From: JANRKF01 sp033763575 | Lineage (GTDB): Bacteria; Pseudomonadota; Alphaproteobacteria; Rickettsiales; SXRF01 | NCBI GenBank assembly: GCA_033763575.1 | Contig: JANRKF010000005.1 | Location: forward strand, 1 to 16,483 | DNA: 16,483 nucleotides | Direction: 5' to 3' | Shown: piece after piece, positions 1 to 6,947 of the stretch | Layout of the letters: each line of letters starts with the position of its first letter | Position numbering within the stretch: the first letter of the stretch is position 1 | The notes under the pieces: model-generated | What the model saw: only the letters and a program-made list of their open reading frames with translations | Database searches by the model: none | What the model was told of the DNA's origin: nothing | Position numbers and translations under genes: made by a program

Positions 1-11
1 TGAATGTTCAT
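1..11 (-). CDS. Start of a gene downstream of dnaX, probably YbaB/EbfC nucleoid-associated protein (partial)
   Basis: Only the first codons are inside the window. On the minus strand, four bases after the dnaX stop, an ATG opens the frame M-N-I-(Q/H). A GGA-containing ribosome binding site overlaps the end of dnaX (AAAGGATAA), about eight bases before this ATG. In many bacteria dnaX is followed by ybaB and recR, and alphaproteobacterial YbaB proteins often begin with M-N or M-N-I. The identity therefore rests on position and a few residues, not on a domain. Seen: start codon, spacing and SD. Inferred: the product. Confidence 0.45.
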
Positions 12-14
12 TTT

Positions 15-1553
15 TTATCCTTTCACTCCAACAATTTTTGCACCGGGAAACTGATCGAGCACACTGGCAACAATCGGCTGTTTCTCGGCCTCTTCTTTAA
101 GCGCCTGCTTGCGCGCATCTTCCCGCGCCTGCAGGCTGGGCGCCCCAGCCTCGGCACTTAGTATGACCTGCCACTCCACACCCGTCCAGTTTTTCAGGTG
201 CTCGGCGACTTTTACCGTAAAATCACGCGCCGGCGGCGGCGACATATGCACCACCAGCTTGCCCGGCTCAAACGAAACAAGCTGCGCCTGCTCCTTGAGC
301 GCCATGTGCAGGAGCGCCTCGCGTTTTTGCTCAAACAAGGCGACCAACTGCTCGAAGGAGGTGACAGGTGACAGGGGCAAGGGGGCAGAAGTAATTTCTT
401 TTTTTTCTGTCACCTGCGAACTGTCACCTGTCGCCTGCTGCTTCACCAGATCCACCGGCGTCGGCACATCCGCGACATAAGCGATGCGGATGAGAAGCAT
501 TTCAAGCGCCGCCACCGACGATGGCGCCATTTTGATTTCCGACAGCCCCTTCAACAACATCTGCCACAGCCGCGCAAGGACGGGCATGGAAAGCTGCGCG
601 GCAAATTCCAGCGCCTTTTTACGGGTCTGCTCGGAAAGGGTGATGTCGTTCGCGGCTTGCGGATTCACTTTGATGCGGGTGATGAGATGCACCAGTTCAA
701 GCGCCTCCTGCGTCATCATCAGCGGATCGGAACCGGCGCCGTACATGGCCCGCAACTGGGCAAGCGCCGAGGCCACATCACCGGAAAGCAACTGCTCCAG
801 CAATGCAAAGGTCGCGCTGTTATCGGACGCGCCAAGCATGCTGCGCACATCCGCTTCGGTAATCGGCATAGCCCGCGCAATCGCCTGGTCGAGGAGCGAG
901 AGCGCATCGCGCACCGACCCTTCCGCCGCGGCGGCAATCAACGAGAGTGCTGTATCCTCCGCCGTCACCTCTTCCTTGCCGCAAATATTTTTCAGGTGCC
1001 CGGCGAGCATTTCGGTGGTGAGGCGTTTCAGGTCAAAGCGCTGGCAGCGCGACAAAATAGTGACGGGGATTTTGCGAAGCTCGGTGGTCGCGAAAATAAA
1101 TTTCACATGCGGCGGCGGCTCCTCCAGCGTTTTCAGCAGCGCGTTGAAGGCGCTGGTCGAAAGCATGTGCACCTCATCGATGATGTAGATTTTATAGCGG
1201 CCCGCATTCGGCATATAGCGCACCGATTCGATCAAATCACGCATCGCATCGACGCCGGTATGGCTCGCCGCATCCATCTCGATGACATCGACATTGCGGT
1301 CGGTCGCGATGCCCACGCACTGGCTGCACACGCCGCACGGCTTGATGGTCGGCCCCTGCTCGCAGTTGAGCGCCCGGGCAATGATGCGCGCCGTGGTCGT
1401 TTTGCCGATGCCGCGAATGCCGGTGAGCAAAAACGCATGCGCCACCCGCCCCTGCGCGATCGCATTGGAAAGCGTGCGCACCAACCCCTCCTGGCCGATC
1501 AGGTCATCGAAATTGGTCGGGCGGTATTTTCGTGCGAGGACGCGATATTCCAT
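15..1553 (-). CDS. dnaX: DNA polymerase III subunit gamma/tau (clamp-loader ATPase)
   Basis: ATPase of the clamp loader that opens the beta sliding clamp and places it on primed DNA; tau also links the polymerase cores to the helicase. The 512-residue protein has Walker A G-I-R-G-I-G-K-T at 45-52, zinc-binding cysteines 64, 73, 76 and 79, Walker B I-I-D-E-V-H around D126-E127, and the S-R-C arginine-finger motif at 168-170. The start fits the usual N-terminus Y-R-V-L-A-R-K-Y-R-P, although no good Shine-Dalgarno precedes it. Residues 1-350 are AAA+ and collar; a short C-terminal domain follows. The linker at about residues 373-399 is encoded by a palindromic heptamer element. I see no obvious A-run slippage site for a separate gamma product. 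The gene lies between the SRP RNA gene and a probable ybaB. Confidence 0.97.
   Translation of the reverse strand: MEYRVLARKYRPTNFDDLIGQEGLVRTLSNAIAQGRVAHAFLLTGIRGIGKTTTARIIARALNCEQGPTIKPCGVCSQCVGIATDRNVDVIEMDAASHTGVDAMRDLIESVRYMPNAGRYKIYIIDEVHMLSTSAFNALLKTLEEPPPHVKFIFATTELRKIPVTILSRCQRFDLKRLTTEMLAGHLKNICGKEEVTAEDTALSLIAAAAEGSVRDALSLLDQAIARAMPITEADVRSMLGASDNSATFALLEQLLSGDVASALAQLRAMYGAGSDPLMMTQEALELVHLITRIKVNPQAANDITLSEQTRKKALEFAAQLSMPVLARLWQMLLKGLSEIKMAPSSVAALEMLLIRIAYVADVPTPVDLVKQQATGDSSQVTEKKEITSAPLPLSPVTSFEQLVALFEQKREALLHMALKEQAQLVSFEPGKLVVHMSPPPARDFTVKVAEHLKNWTGVEWQVILSAEAGAPSLQAREDARKQALKEEAEKQPIVASVLDQFPGAKIVGVKG
359..437. repeat. Palindromic heptamer-repeat element inside dnaX
   Basis: The plus strand carries consecutive heptamers GGTGACA, GGTGACA, GGGGCAA, GGGGGCA from about 360. 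After a T-rich loop come inverted-orientation heptamers TGTCACC, TGCGAAC, TGTCACC, TGTCGCC. The segment AGGTGACAGGTGACAGG at 359-375 pairs with 421-436 with a single G.T-type mismatch. The element is translated without breaking the frame and supplies a Q/S/T/P-rich stretch (about residues 373-399) between the DnaX ATPase/collar and the C-terminal domain, where length change should be tolerated. The arrangement resembles the heptameric STRR repeats described in cyanobacteria. Confidence 0.75.
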
Positions 1554-1560
1554 AAGGTGG

Positions 1561-1647
1561 TTGTTAGGTTGCTGAGTTGCTAGGTTTCTAGGTTACTGGG
1601 TTGCGAGCTTCTACACCTAGAAACCAAGCAACCAAGAAACCCAGAAG
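1561..1647. repeat. Palindromic octamer-repeat element between dnaX and the SRP RNA gene
   Basis: Six octamers run without gaps from 1561: TTGTTAGG, TTGCTGAG, TTGCTAGG, TTTCTAGG, TTACTGGG, TTGCGAGC. After a short spacer the inverted arm has CCTAGAAA, CCAAGCAA, CCAAGAAA, CCCAGAAG (1616-1647). Positions 1567-1593 are the reverse complement of 1615-1641 at 23 of 27 bases, so transcripts could fold into one long hairpin. It fills the space between the 3' end of the SRP RNA and the dnaX start. It could end SRP transcription or affect dnaX translation, but no U-tract marks it as a standard terminator. Confidence 0.75.
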
Positions 1648-1746
1648 CCCTCTTAAGAGCTGGCGGTGACCCGGTGAGTATCTTACCTCGGCTGCTTCCT
1701 CTCGGACCTGACCGGGTCGGCAAGTTCGCCGCCCACCACCAGCCTC
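1648..1746 (-). ncRNA. ffs: Small signal recognition particle RNA (4.5S-type)
   Basis: RNA core of the signal recognition particle, which with Ffh brings nascent membrane proteins to FtsY. The minus strand contains the hallmark domain IV: GGTCAGGTCC, a GAGA loop, then GGAAGCAGCC. The E. coli RNA has a GGAA tetraloop here, so this is another GNRA loop. The outer stem is clear: GCTGGTGGTG at the 5' side pairs with CACCGCCAGC at the 3' side with one G.U pair. Length is close to 100 nt, the size of the short bacterial form without an Alu domain. The 5' end was set from the promoter at 1752-1780 and the 3' end from stem closure, so both ends are approximate. Confidence 0.93.
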
Positions 1747-1751
1747 GGAGG

Positions 1752-1780
1752 ATTATGGTAGAAAGGACAGGGTGCTGCAA
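1752..1780 (-). promoter_or_regulatory. Sigma-70-type promoter of the SRP RNA gene
   Basis: On the minus strand TTGCAG (-35, 1780-1775) and CATAAT (-10, 1757-1752) are separated by exactly 17 bases. The expected transcription start is about 1746-1744, where the SRP RNA stem begins. The -35 begins only a few bases past the exoD-like stop codon. Confidence 0.75.
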
Positions 1781-1783
1781 GGA

Positions 1784-2401
1784 TTAAAAAATGCTATTCA
1801 GCAAAATCATGACGTAATGGAAGGTCTGCACAATCAAATCGATCATCACCCCGCCGGTGAGCATCACCAGGCCGATCGCGGCCAGTATCAGCAGGCCGTC
1901 GCGCTCCAGCATGGCCAGCGACAGGATGGAAATGCCGAAGCTCGGCAGGAAATTACCGCCGGGAATCGGCAGCGCCAGAATACCCGCAAGCATGCAGACA
2001 ACCAGCGCCACAACGCGTTCCACCACCGGGTGGGTCAGAAACAGCAGGCGCGGGCGCAGGAATTTCTCAACCCAGCGCAGCGTCGGGATCGACCGCGCAA
2101 GCGCGCCGCGCACCAGCTTCGGCGAAATTTGCTTTTCGCGGATATCCTTCGGCAGAAAAATACTGCGCCGCCCCAGCGCCATCTGCAGCGACATGAACAG
2201 GATCGGAATCGCCACCAGCGTCGAAAACCCCGGCACAATCCCCGCCACCACCGCAGAAATAGAAAACACTAAAATCGCCAGCGCCGAGGCCCGGTGCCCC
2301 ATTTTGGCCAGGAATTCCTCCACCGTCACCGTGCCGTCTTCGACGCAATCTTCGACGATTTCGGCAATAATCTGGCTGGTCTTCTTTGGTTTCTGGTGCA
2401 T
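1784..2401 (-). CDS. ExoD-family exopolysaccharide synthesis membrane protein
   Basis: Integral membrane protein of the ExoD family, named after a Rhizobium gene affecting exopolysaccharide production and alkaline tolerance; its biochemical role is not known. The protein opens with a soluble segment (S-Q-I-I-A-E-I-V-E-D with an acidic stretch). It then has hydrophobic segments, among them one at A-I-L-V-F-S-I-S-A-V-V-A-G, a P-G-F-S-T-L turn, and paired C-terminal segments, the second around L-I-L-A-A-I-G-L-V-M-L. The length of 205 residues is normal. I chose the ATG at 2401 (M-H-Q-K-P-K); the frame can be extended three codons to a TTG at 2410, and neither start has a clear Shine-Dalgarno. 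It is divergent from ftsK across about 100 bp. Confidence 0.85.
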   Translation of the reverse strand: MHQKPKKTSQIIAEIVEDCVEDGTVTVEEFLAKMGHRASALAILVFSISAVVAGIVPGFSTLVAIPILFMSLQMALGRRSIFLPKDIREKQISPKLVRGALARSIPTLRWVEKFLRPRLLFLTHPVVERVVALVVCMLAGILALPIPGGNFLPSFGISILSLAMLERDGLLILAAIGLVMLTGGVMIDLIVQTFHYVMILLNSIF

Positions 2402-2505
2402 AAGCAGCAAGTGTCATAGCAGAATTAATCATGAGGTAAATTAATTATTTGTAAGGCATCTGTTTGTATGTTCCAAAACACCAATCACTCTGATAACCTA
2501 CGGCC

Positions 2506-4818
2506 ATGAACAAACGCAGCCCTGAAATCGCCATCGAAAATGAAAAACCGCGCAACCCGCTTTACGTGCTCGCGGGCAGCGTGCTGGTCATCGTCTGTAT
2601 TTATATCGCGCTCTGCCTGATGACATACCACCCCGCCGACCCGTCGCTTAACCGCGCCGCCAGCGGTATTATTTCCAATGCCGGTGGCACGCTCGGCGCC
2701 TATACGGCGGATTTATTATTGCAGGTGATGGGGCTGGCCAGCATGCTGGTGGTGCTGGTGCCGCTGGCATGGGGCATCAAGCTGTTTCGCGGCCAGAAAA
2801 TCTATTACATGTGGATGCGCAGCAGCTTCCTGCTGATGACGATTGTGGTCACCACCGCACTGGTCGCAGGTATCGAGCCGCCGCTGTCATGGCCGATCAA
2901 CAGCGGCTTCGGCGGCACCATGGGCAGCCTGCTGCACGACATGTTCTACGATATGTTCAAACACACGCTGTTTGTGGTGGCCCTGTTATCGTTCGACCTG
3001 GTGACCCTGTCGCTGGCCTTCGGCATGAGCCTGTCGGAATGGCGGGTGGTGCTGGCCGCTATCCGCAACTCCGCAACGGTCGTGGGCAACCTGGCACGGG
3101 CGCTGATGCCTAATCGCCCAAGCGAGCTGGATAACGTCGAATTCGAAGAGGAAGAGCTGCGCGGCTGGCGTGAAAAACTGATGTTCTGGCGACGCGGCGC
3201 GGAAAATGAGGAAGAATACGAGGATGAGGATGAGCCGCGTGTGCCGCGTGTACGCAAAAAAGCGCCGAGCATGGAAAGTGATAAACCCTCCAGGCAAGCG
3301 CCCAAGGTGCAATCTGCCCTCGCCCTGCCGCAGGGCGATTACGAGCTGCCTTCGGTAAAGCTCCTCACCTCGCCGCCGAAGAGCCGCAAGTCGGGCCTTT
3401 CCGAATCGGCGCTGACGCAAAATGCCAAGCTGCTGGAAACGGTGCTGCAGGATTTCGGCGTGAACGGCGACATCACTGAAATCCGCCCCGGCCCGGTCGT
3501 CACGCTCTATGAACTGGAACCCGCCGCCGGCACGAAATCCTCCCGCGTGGTCGGCCTCGCCGACGATATCGCCCGCTCGATGAGCGCGGTGTCGGCACGC
3601 ATCGCGGTGATTCCGGGCAGAAACGCCATCGGCATCGAGCTGCCGAATTCCAGCCGCGAGACGGTCTATTTCCGCGAGATGCTGGAAAATGAAGCGTTCG
3701 AAGGCACCGAAGCGAAGCTACCCATCGCGCTTGGCAAAGATATTGGCGGGCAGCCGATTATTGTGGACCTCTCCAAAATGCCGCATTTGCTGGTCGCGGG
3801 CACGACCGGTTCGGGTAAGTCGGTCGCGATCAATACCATGATCTGCTCGCTGGTGTATCGCCTCACGCCTGAGGAATGCAAATTCATCATGATCGATCCG
3901 AAGATGCTGGAACTCTCGGTCTATGAAGGCATCCCACATCTGCTGACCTCGGTGGTGACCGAGCCGGGCAAGGCGGTGGTGGCACTCAAATGGACCGTGA
4001 AAGAAATGGAAAACCGCTACCGCCTGATGAGCAATCTCGGCGTGCGCAACATCGAAGGCTACAATAAAAAAATCCGCGAGGCGAAGGCCAAAGGCCATGA
4101 GCTGACGCGCACGGTGCAAACCGGATTTGACCCCGATTCCGGCGAGCCGATTATCGAGGAAGTGCCGCTGGATATGAACGATTTACCGTTCATCGTGGTG
4201 GTGGTGGACGAGATGGCCGATTTGATGATTGTCGCCGGAAAAGAAATCGAAGGTTCGATCCAGCGCCTCGCGCAGATGGCGCGTGCTGCGGGCATTCATA
4301 TTATTATGGCGACGCAACGCCCCAGCGTGGATGTCATCACCGGCGTCATCAAAGCAAATTTCCCCACCCGGATTTCCTTCCAGGTGACTTCGCGGATCGA
4401 TAGCCGCACCATCCTTGGCGAGCAGGGCGCGGAACAATTACTCGGACAAGGTGACATGCTGTATATGGCGGGCGGCGGGCGCATCACCCGCGTGCACGGC
4501 CCCTTCGTTTCCGATAAGGAAGTGGAGCATGTGGTCAAACACCTGAAAGCGCAGGGCGAACCGACCTATATCGAAGACGTCACCAAGGATGAATCCGAAG
4601 AGGGGGCATTCGGCGAAGAGGCGGAAAAAGATGCGATGTACGACCAGGCGGTGGCCATCGTCGTGCGCGATAAAAAAGCATCCACCAGCTATGTGCAGCG
4701 CTGTCTGAAAATCGGCTATAACCGCGCCGCCAGCATCATCGAAATGATGGAGCGCGAAGGCATCGTCGGCCCCGCGAATCATGTCGGCAAGCGCGAAGTG
4801 CTGGTGGATGATGTATAA
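2506..4818 (+). CDS. ftsK: DNA translocase FtsK
   Basis: Septum-anchored DNA pump that moves the chromosome terminus and activates XerCD recombination at dif during division. Of 770 residues, about 19-41, 71-93, 105-122 and 153-174 are four membrane segments. An acidic linker (E-rich, about 205-250) leads to the motor. Walker A is G-T-T-G-S-G-K-S near 432-439, and Walker B F-I-V-V-V-V-D-E lies near 561-568. The last 65 or so residues form the winged-helix gamma domain that reads polar DNA motifs (A-S-T-S-Y-V-Q-R near 726, then a G-Y-N-R-A helix). All parts look intact, and the linker is short compared with E. coli FtsK. A GATAAC hexamer lies 8 bases before the ATG and there is no Shine-Dalgarno. 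lolA follows, a common alphaproteobacterial order. Confidence 0.97.
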   Translation: MNKRSPEIAIENEKPRNPLYVLAGSVLVIVCIYIALCLMTYHPADPSLNRAASGIISNAGGTLGAYTADLLLQVMGLASMLVVLVPLAWGIKLFRGQKIYYMWMRSSFLLMTIVVTTALVAGIEPPLSWPINSGFGGTMGSLLHDMFYDMFKHTLFVVALLSFDLVTLSLAFGMSLSEWRVVLAAIRNSATVVGNLARALMPNRPSELDNVEFEEEELRGWREKLMFWRRGAENEEEYEDEDEPRVPRVRKKAPSMESDKPSRQAPKVQSALALPQGDYELPSVKLLTSPPKSRKSGLSESALTQNAKLLETVLQDFGVNGDITEIRPGPVVTLYELEPAAGTKSSRVVGLADDIARSMSAVSARIAVIPGRNAIGIELPNSSRETVYFREMLENEAFEGTEAKLPIALGKDIGGQPIIVDLSKMPHLLVAGTTGSGKSVAINTMICSLVYRLTPEECKFIMIDPKMLELSVYEGIPHLLTSVVTEPGKAVVALKWTVKEMENRYRLMSNLGVRNIEGYNKKIREAKAKGHELTRTVQTGFDPDSGEPIIEEVPLDMNDLPFIVVVVDEMADLMIVAGKEIEGSIQRLAQMARAAGIHIIMATQRPSVDVITGVIKANFPTRISFQVTSRIDSRTILGEQGAEQLLGQGDMLYMAGGGRITRVHGPFVSDKEVEHVVKHLKAQGEPTYIEDVTKDESEEGAFGEEAEKDAMYDQAVAIVVRDKKASTSYVQRCLKIGYNRAASIIEMMEREGIVGPANHVGKREVLVDDV

Positions 4819-4833
4819 TGACAAATTTGTCAT
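4818..4833. repeat. Perfect 16-bp palindrome overlapping the ftsK stop codon
   Basis: ATGACAAATTTGTCAT is its own reverse complement. It begins on the last base of the ftsK TAA, and its right half is the outer end (TGTCAT) of the REP-like unit that follows. It may be part of that element. Confidence 0.6.
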
Positions 4834-4855
4834 GCCAGCGTAGGCTGGCATCCAC
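4828..4855 (-). repeat. REP-like palindromic unit, copy 1 (ftsK-lolA spacer)
   Basis: Read on the minus strand the unit runs from GTGGAT through a hairpin TGCCAGC-CTAC-GCTGGCA to ATGACA. It matches copy 2 at 4914-4941 in inverted orientation. The differences between the copies preserve stem pairing, so these are two members of one hairpin family and not a chance duplication. The type is the widespread proteobacterial repeat whose translation reads W-I-P-A-F-A-G-M-T. Confidence 0.8.
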
Positions 4856-4878
4856 GTCGCTTACTATAGGATATCTGA

Positions 4879-5520
4879 ATGAATAGAAAATTATGCGCAT
4901 TTTTATTGCTGGCGTGGATTCCGGCCTTCGCCGGGATGACAATGGCCGCCGAGAAGTCCATTTTCGTGGCCGATTCCGTGGTCGAAAATAACCGCTTCAC
5001 CATCGAGCGCATCGAACGTTATCTCTCCGGCATTTCCACCATCGTGTCGGATTTTACACAGGTGGCGCCGGACGGGTCGCTCACCAATGGCAAATTTTAT
5101 ATGTCTCGCCCCGGCAAAATGCGCTGGCAATATAACCCGCCAACACCGGTGCTGATGGTCTCCTCCGGCACCGAGCTTATTTTTTATGATTACGAGCTGG
5201 AGCAGCTGTCGCACATCCCGCTCGACGGCTCGCTGATTAGCTTCCTCGCGCAGGATAAAATCACTTTCGGCGGCGATGTCGGCATCACCCATTTTGAAAA
5301 TGAAGCCTCGGCCATCCGCATCGAAGTGGCACAAAAAGACAAACCCACCGAGGGTAAATTGATGCTCGAATTTTCCGACAAGCCGCTCACCTTGCGCAAC
5401 ATGGTGGTAACCGACGCCACCGGGCAAACCACCACCGTCGCCCTGCAGAACGCCAAGTTCGGCAGTGAAATCGACCCAGAATTATTCGTATTCAAAGACC
5501 CGCGCAAACGTAAACGCTAG
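4879..5520 (+). CDS. lolA: Outer-membrane lipoprotein carrier protein LolA
   Basis: Periplasmic chaperone that takes mature lipoproteins from LolCDE at the inner membrane and passes them to the outer membrane. The 213-residue protein has a signal peptide (M-N-R-K, hydrophobic L5-A12, then W-I-P-A-F-A-G-M-T) with possible cleavage at A-F-A (residue 18) or T-M-A (23). The mature LolA fold follows, with typical stretches I-V-S-D-F-T-Q, G-K-F-Y-M-S-R-P-G-K-M-R-W-Q-Y and the C-terminal F-K-D-P-R. The start has an AGGATA Shine-Dalgarno about 8 bases upstream. The position after ftsK supports the call, and lnt in the same window acts in the same lipoprotein pathway. Oddly, the second half of the signal peptide is encoded by a REP-like repeat. 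Confidence 0.93.
   Translation: MNRKLCAFLLLAWIPAFAGMTMAAEKSIFVADSVVENNRFTIERIERYLSGISTIVSDFTQVAPDGSLTNGKFYMSRPGKMRWQYNPPTPVLMVSSGTELIFYDYELEQLSHIPLDGSLISFLAQDKITFGGDVGITHFENEASAIRIEVAQKDKPTEGKLMLEFSDKPLTLRNMVVTDATGQTTTVALQNAKFGSEIDPELFVFKDPRKRKR
4914..4941 (+). repeat. REP-like palindromic unit, copy 2, within the lolA signal-peptide codons
   Basis: GTGGAT, hairpin TCCGGC-CTTC-GCCGGG, then ATGACA. It is inverted relative to copy 1, so the two units bracket the lolA ribosome binding site and start codon. In the lolA frame it is read as W-I-P-A-F-A-G-M-T. Confidence 0.8.
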
Positions 5521-5573
5521 CCTCTTCCTTCCATTTTCTACACTCTTCACATTTCCATGTCATGTATCTCTCT

Positions 5574-5581
5574 TTTGTTAT
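5574..5581. repeat. Left target-site duplication TTTGTTAT
   Basis: An 8-bp direct repeat identical to 7294-7301, flanking the transposon. Eight bases is the usual duplication length for the IS1595 family. The spacer between lolA and this site (5521-5573) holds no gene and no clear terminator. Confidence 0.85.
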
Positions 5582-5615
5582 GCCGTTTATCCCCTTGACA
5601 TAAGTAAGTCGATTT
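5582..5615 (+). repeat. Left terminal inverted repeat of the IS1595-family element
   Basis: It starts GCCGTTTATCCCC and continues TTGACATAAGTAAGTCG. The right end read inward is CACGTTTATCCCC then CAGACATAAGTAGGTTG. The two agree at 24 of the 34 positions. The outermost two bases differ, so the exact tip rests on the target duplication. Confidence 0.8.
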
Positions 5616-5623
5616 GATAGTGT
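5595..5623 (+). promoter_or_regulatory. Candidate transposase promoter in the left end
   Basis: TTGACA (5595-5600) is a perfect -35 and lies within the terminal repeat. A weak -10 TAGTGT (5618-5623) follows after 17 bases. An AAGGAG ribosome binding site then precedes the transposase ATG. Confidence 0.55.
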
Positions 5624-5646
5624 TATTCTCATAAGGAGATAACATT

Positions 5647-6528
5647 ATGAAAAAGCAAACAATTCAGCAGTTCTTCAAGCAATACCCAAGCGATGAGGAT
5701 TGCTTGGAACATTTGATGAAAGTTCGCTATGGTATGGAAGGCTTTTGCCCTAGCTGCGGAGCTAAGACAAAATTCTCCCGCGTATCAAGCCAACGCGCTT
5801 ACGCTTGCCAATGGTGCGGCTGGCATACTTACCCTTGCGTGGGTACTCCTTTTGAGAACTCGCGCACATCATTGCAACTTTGGTTTTATGCGATTTATCT
5901 TTTCACCACTACACGCAGCGGCGTATCGGCGAAAGAATTGCAGCGTCAACTTGGCGTGACTTACAAATGCGCGTGGCGTATGGGTCACGAAATCCGTAAG
6001 CATATGGATTTTGTAGATGGCAACCCGCCACTCAATGGCACAATCGAAATGGATGAAACTTTTATCGGCGGTCACAAGAAAGATAGTTATGGCGGACGCG
6101 GGAAAGCTGTCTTGTTCGGTATGTTAGACCGTGATGGCGGTATTCATACACAGGTTGTTAAAAACCGGAAGCATGAAAGCATCCTACCAATCATTGCAAA
6201 TCATGTTGAGGCTGGCAGCATCATCTATACCGATTACTATCCGACCTATGAAGCAGTAAAGAAAATGGGACACCATCATAACCGCGTGAATCATAGCGTA
6301 GGCGAGTATGCAAAGGGCGATGTGCATATCAACACCATTGAAAGCTACTGGTCGCGCTTAAAGCTATCTATTCGCGGTACACACATTCATGTGTCGGCAA
6401 AGCATTTGGACAAATACGCGAAGGAATTTGAATACAGGTTTAATTCTCGGAATAATCCGGCGGAGATGTTGCCGGAGCTTCTTTCGACTTTTGAGGAGCC
6501 TTCCCAGAAGCCATCGAAGAAAGAGTAG
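5647..6528 (+). CDS. IS1595-family transposase (ISXO2-like DDE domain)
   Basis: Catalyses cut and strand transfer of the surrounding element. The 293-residue protein has an N-terminal zinc ribbon (C34, C37, C54, C57), a helix-turn-helix-like region around 93-117, and the RNase-H-fold catalytic domain. Candidate catalytic residues are D136 (M-D-E-T-F-I-G-G), D196 (Y-T-D-Y-Y) and N229 to E232 (N-T-I-E-S-Y-W), with K239 in the following S-R-L-K. This D-D-N/E-K pattern is typical of the family. Nothing is truncated, so it is probably active. The start has a strong AAGGAG site. It ends 14 bases from the convergent cargo gene. Confidence 0.95.
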   Translation: MKKQTIQQFFKQYPSDEDCLEHLMKVRYGMEGFCPSCGAKTKFSRVSSQRAYACQWCGWHTYPCVGTPFENSRTSLQLWFYAIYLFTTTRSGVSAKELQRQLGVTYKCAWRMGHEIRKHMDFVDGNPPLNGTIEMDETFIGGHKKDSYGGRGKAVLFGMLDRDGGIHTQVVKNRKHESILPIIANHVEAGSIIYTDYYPTYEAVKKMGHHHNRVNHSVGEYAKGDVHINTIESYWSRLKLSIRGTHIHVSAKHLDKYAKEFEYRFNSRNNPAEMLPELLSTFEEPSQKPSKKE

Positions 6529-6542
6529 CGTCAAACTTGGGC

Positions 6543-6947
6543 TTACTGCCCGCTTGTTTTAGGCGCTCCTTGATAAACTGCGGGAGCTTGTTCTGTTTTA
6601 GTGCTTCTTTTAGGTTCATCTGCTACTCCTGTTGGCTTATTCAGAGAGTTATTGATTGAAGGGACCGCAATACCAAGGCCAAAAACCGTAAGTATCATTA
6701 TCACCATAGCAATAGTGGTCGGCGTATGATCTAGGCGCGTTTTTATTCCTGTCAGCAATAATTCTACATTACGCAAGACGGTTTTAATATCCCTTACATC
6801 ATCTTCTAATCTTTTGACTCTCCCATCCATATCGCCTCCACCGCCTCCACTTCCAGTGTTAAAATATTGCTGCGGGAGAGGGTCACTACCCGCATTGGAG
6901 ACCAATTTCAGGTGCGAATTACTTTCCGGCTGCATTTTCTTTACCAT
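6543..6947 (-). CDS. Transposon cargo gene 2: coiled-coil protein with one C-terminal membrane segment, unknown function
   Basis: I do not recognise this protein. With the ATG at 6947 it has 134 residues: a polar N-terminus, a G-rich stretch (G-S-G-G-G-G-G), and a probable coiled coil (D-G-R-V-K-R-L-E-D-D-V-R-D-I-K through L-L-T-G-I-K-T-R-L). One hydrophobic segment follows (T-I-A-M-V-I-M-I-L-T-V-F-G-L-G), then a polar tail. This layout is loosely like XhlA-type holin-associated proteins, but I would not assign that function. The start overlaps the end of cargo gene 1 by 29 bases, suggesting translational coupling. Other possible starts are ATG 6935 and TTG 6995. Its location inside the terminal repeats makes it cargo. 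Confidence 0.72.
   Translation of the reverse strand: MVKKMQPESNSHLKLVSNAGSDPLPQQYFNTGSGGGGGDMDGRVKRLEDDVRDIKTVLRNVELLLTGIKTRLDHTPTTIAMVIMILTVFGLGIAVPSINNSLNKPTGVADEPKRSTKTEQAPAVYQGAPKTSGQ

Noticed and set aside
359..437. CRISPR array or direct-repeat array in dnaX
   Set aside because: Units are 7 bases without spacers, arranged in inverted arms, and are translated as part of dnaX.
657..1583. 308-codon plus-strand open frame opposite dnaX
   Set aside because: It is antisense to a fully conserved dnaX; its R/H/A-rich product is typical of the reverse frame of a GC-rich gene.
2402..2505. Strong divergent promoters between exoD and ftsK
   Set aside because: Only a GATAAC near ftsK and a TTTACC/TATGAC pair toward exoD were found; neither has both good hexamers, so no promoter feature is listed.
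6538..6550. GGGC-TTACT-GCCC hairpin between transposase and cargo gene 2 as a bidirectional terminator
   Set aside because: A four-base stem without a following U-tract on either strand is too weak to call.
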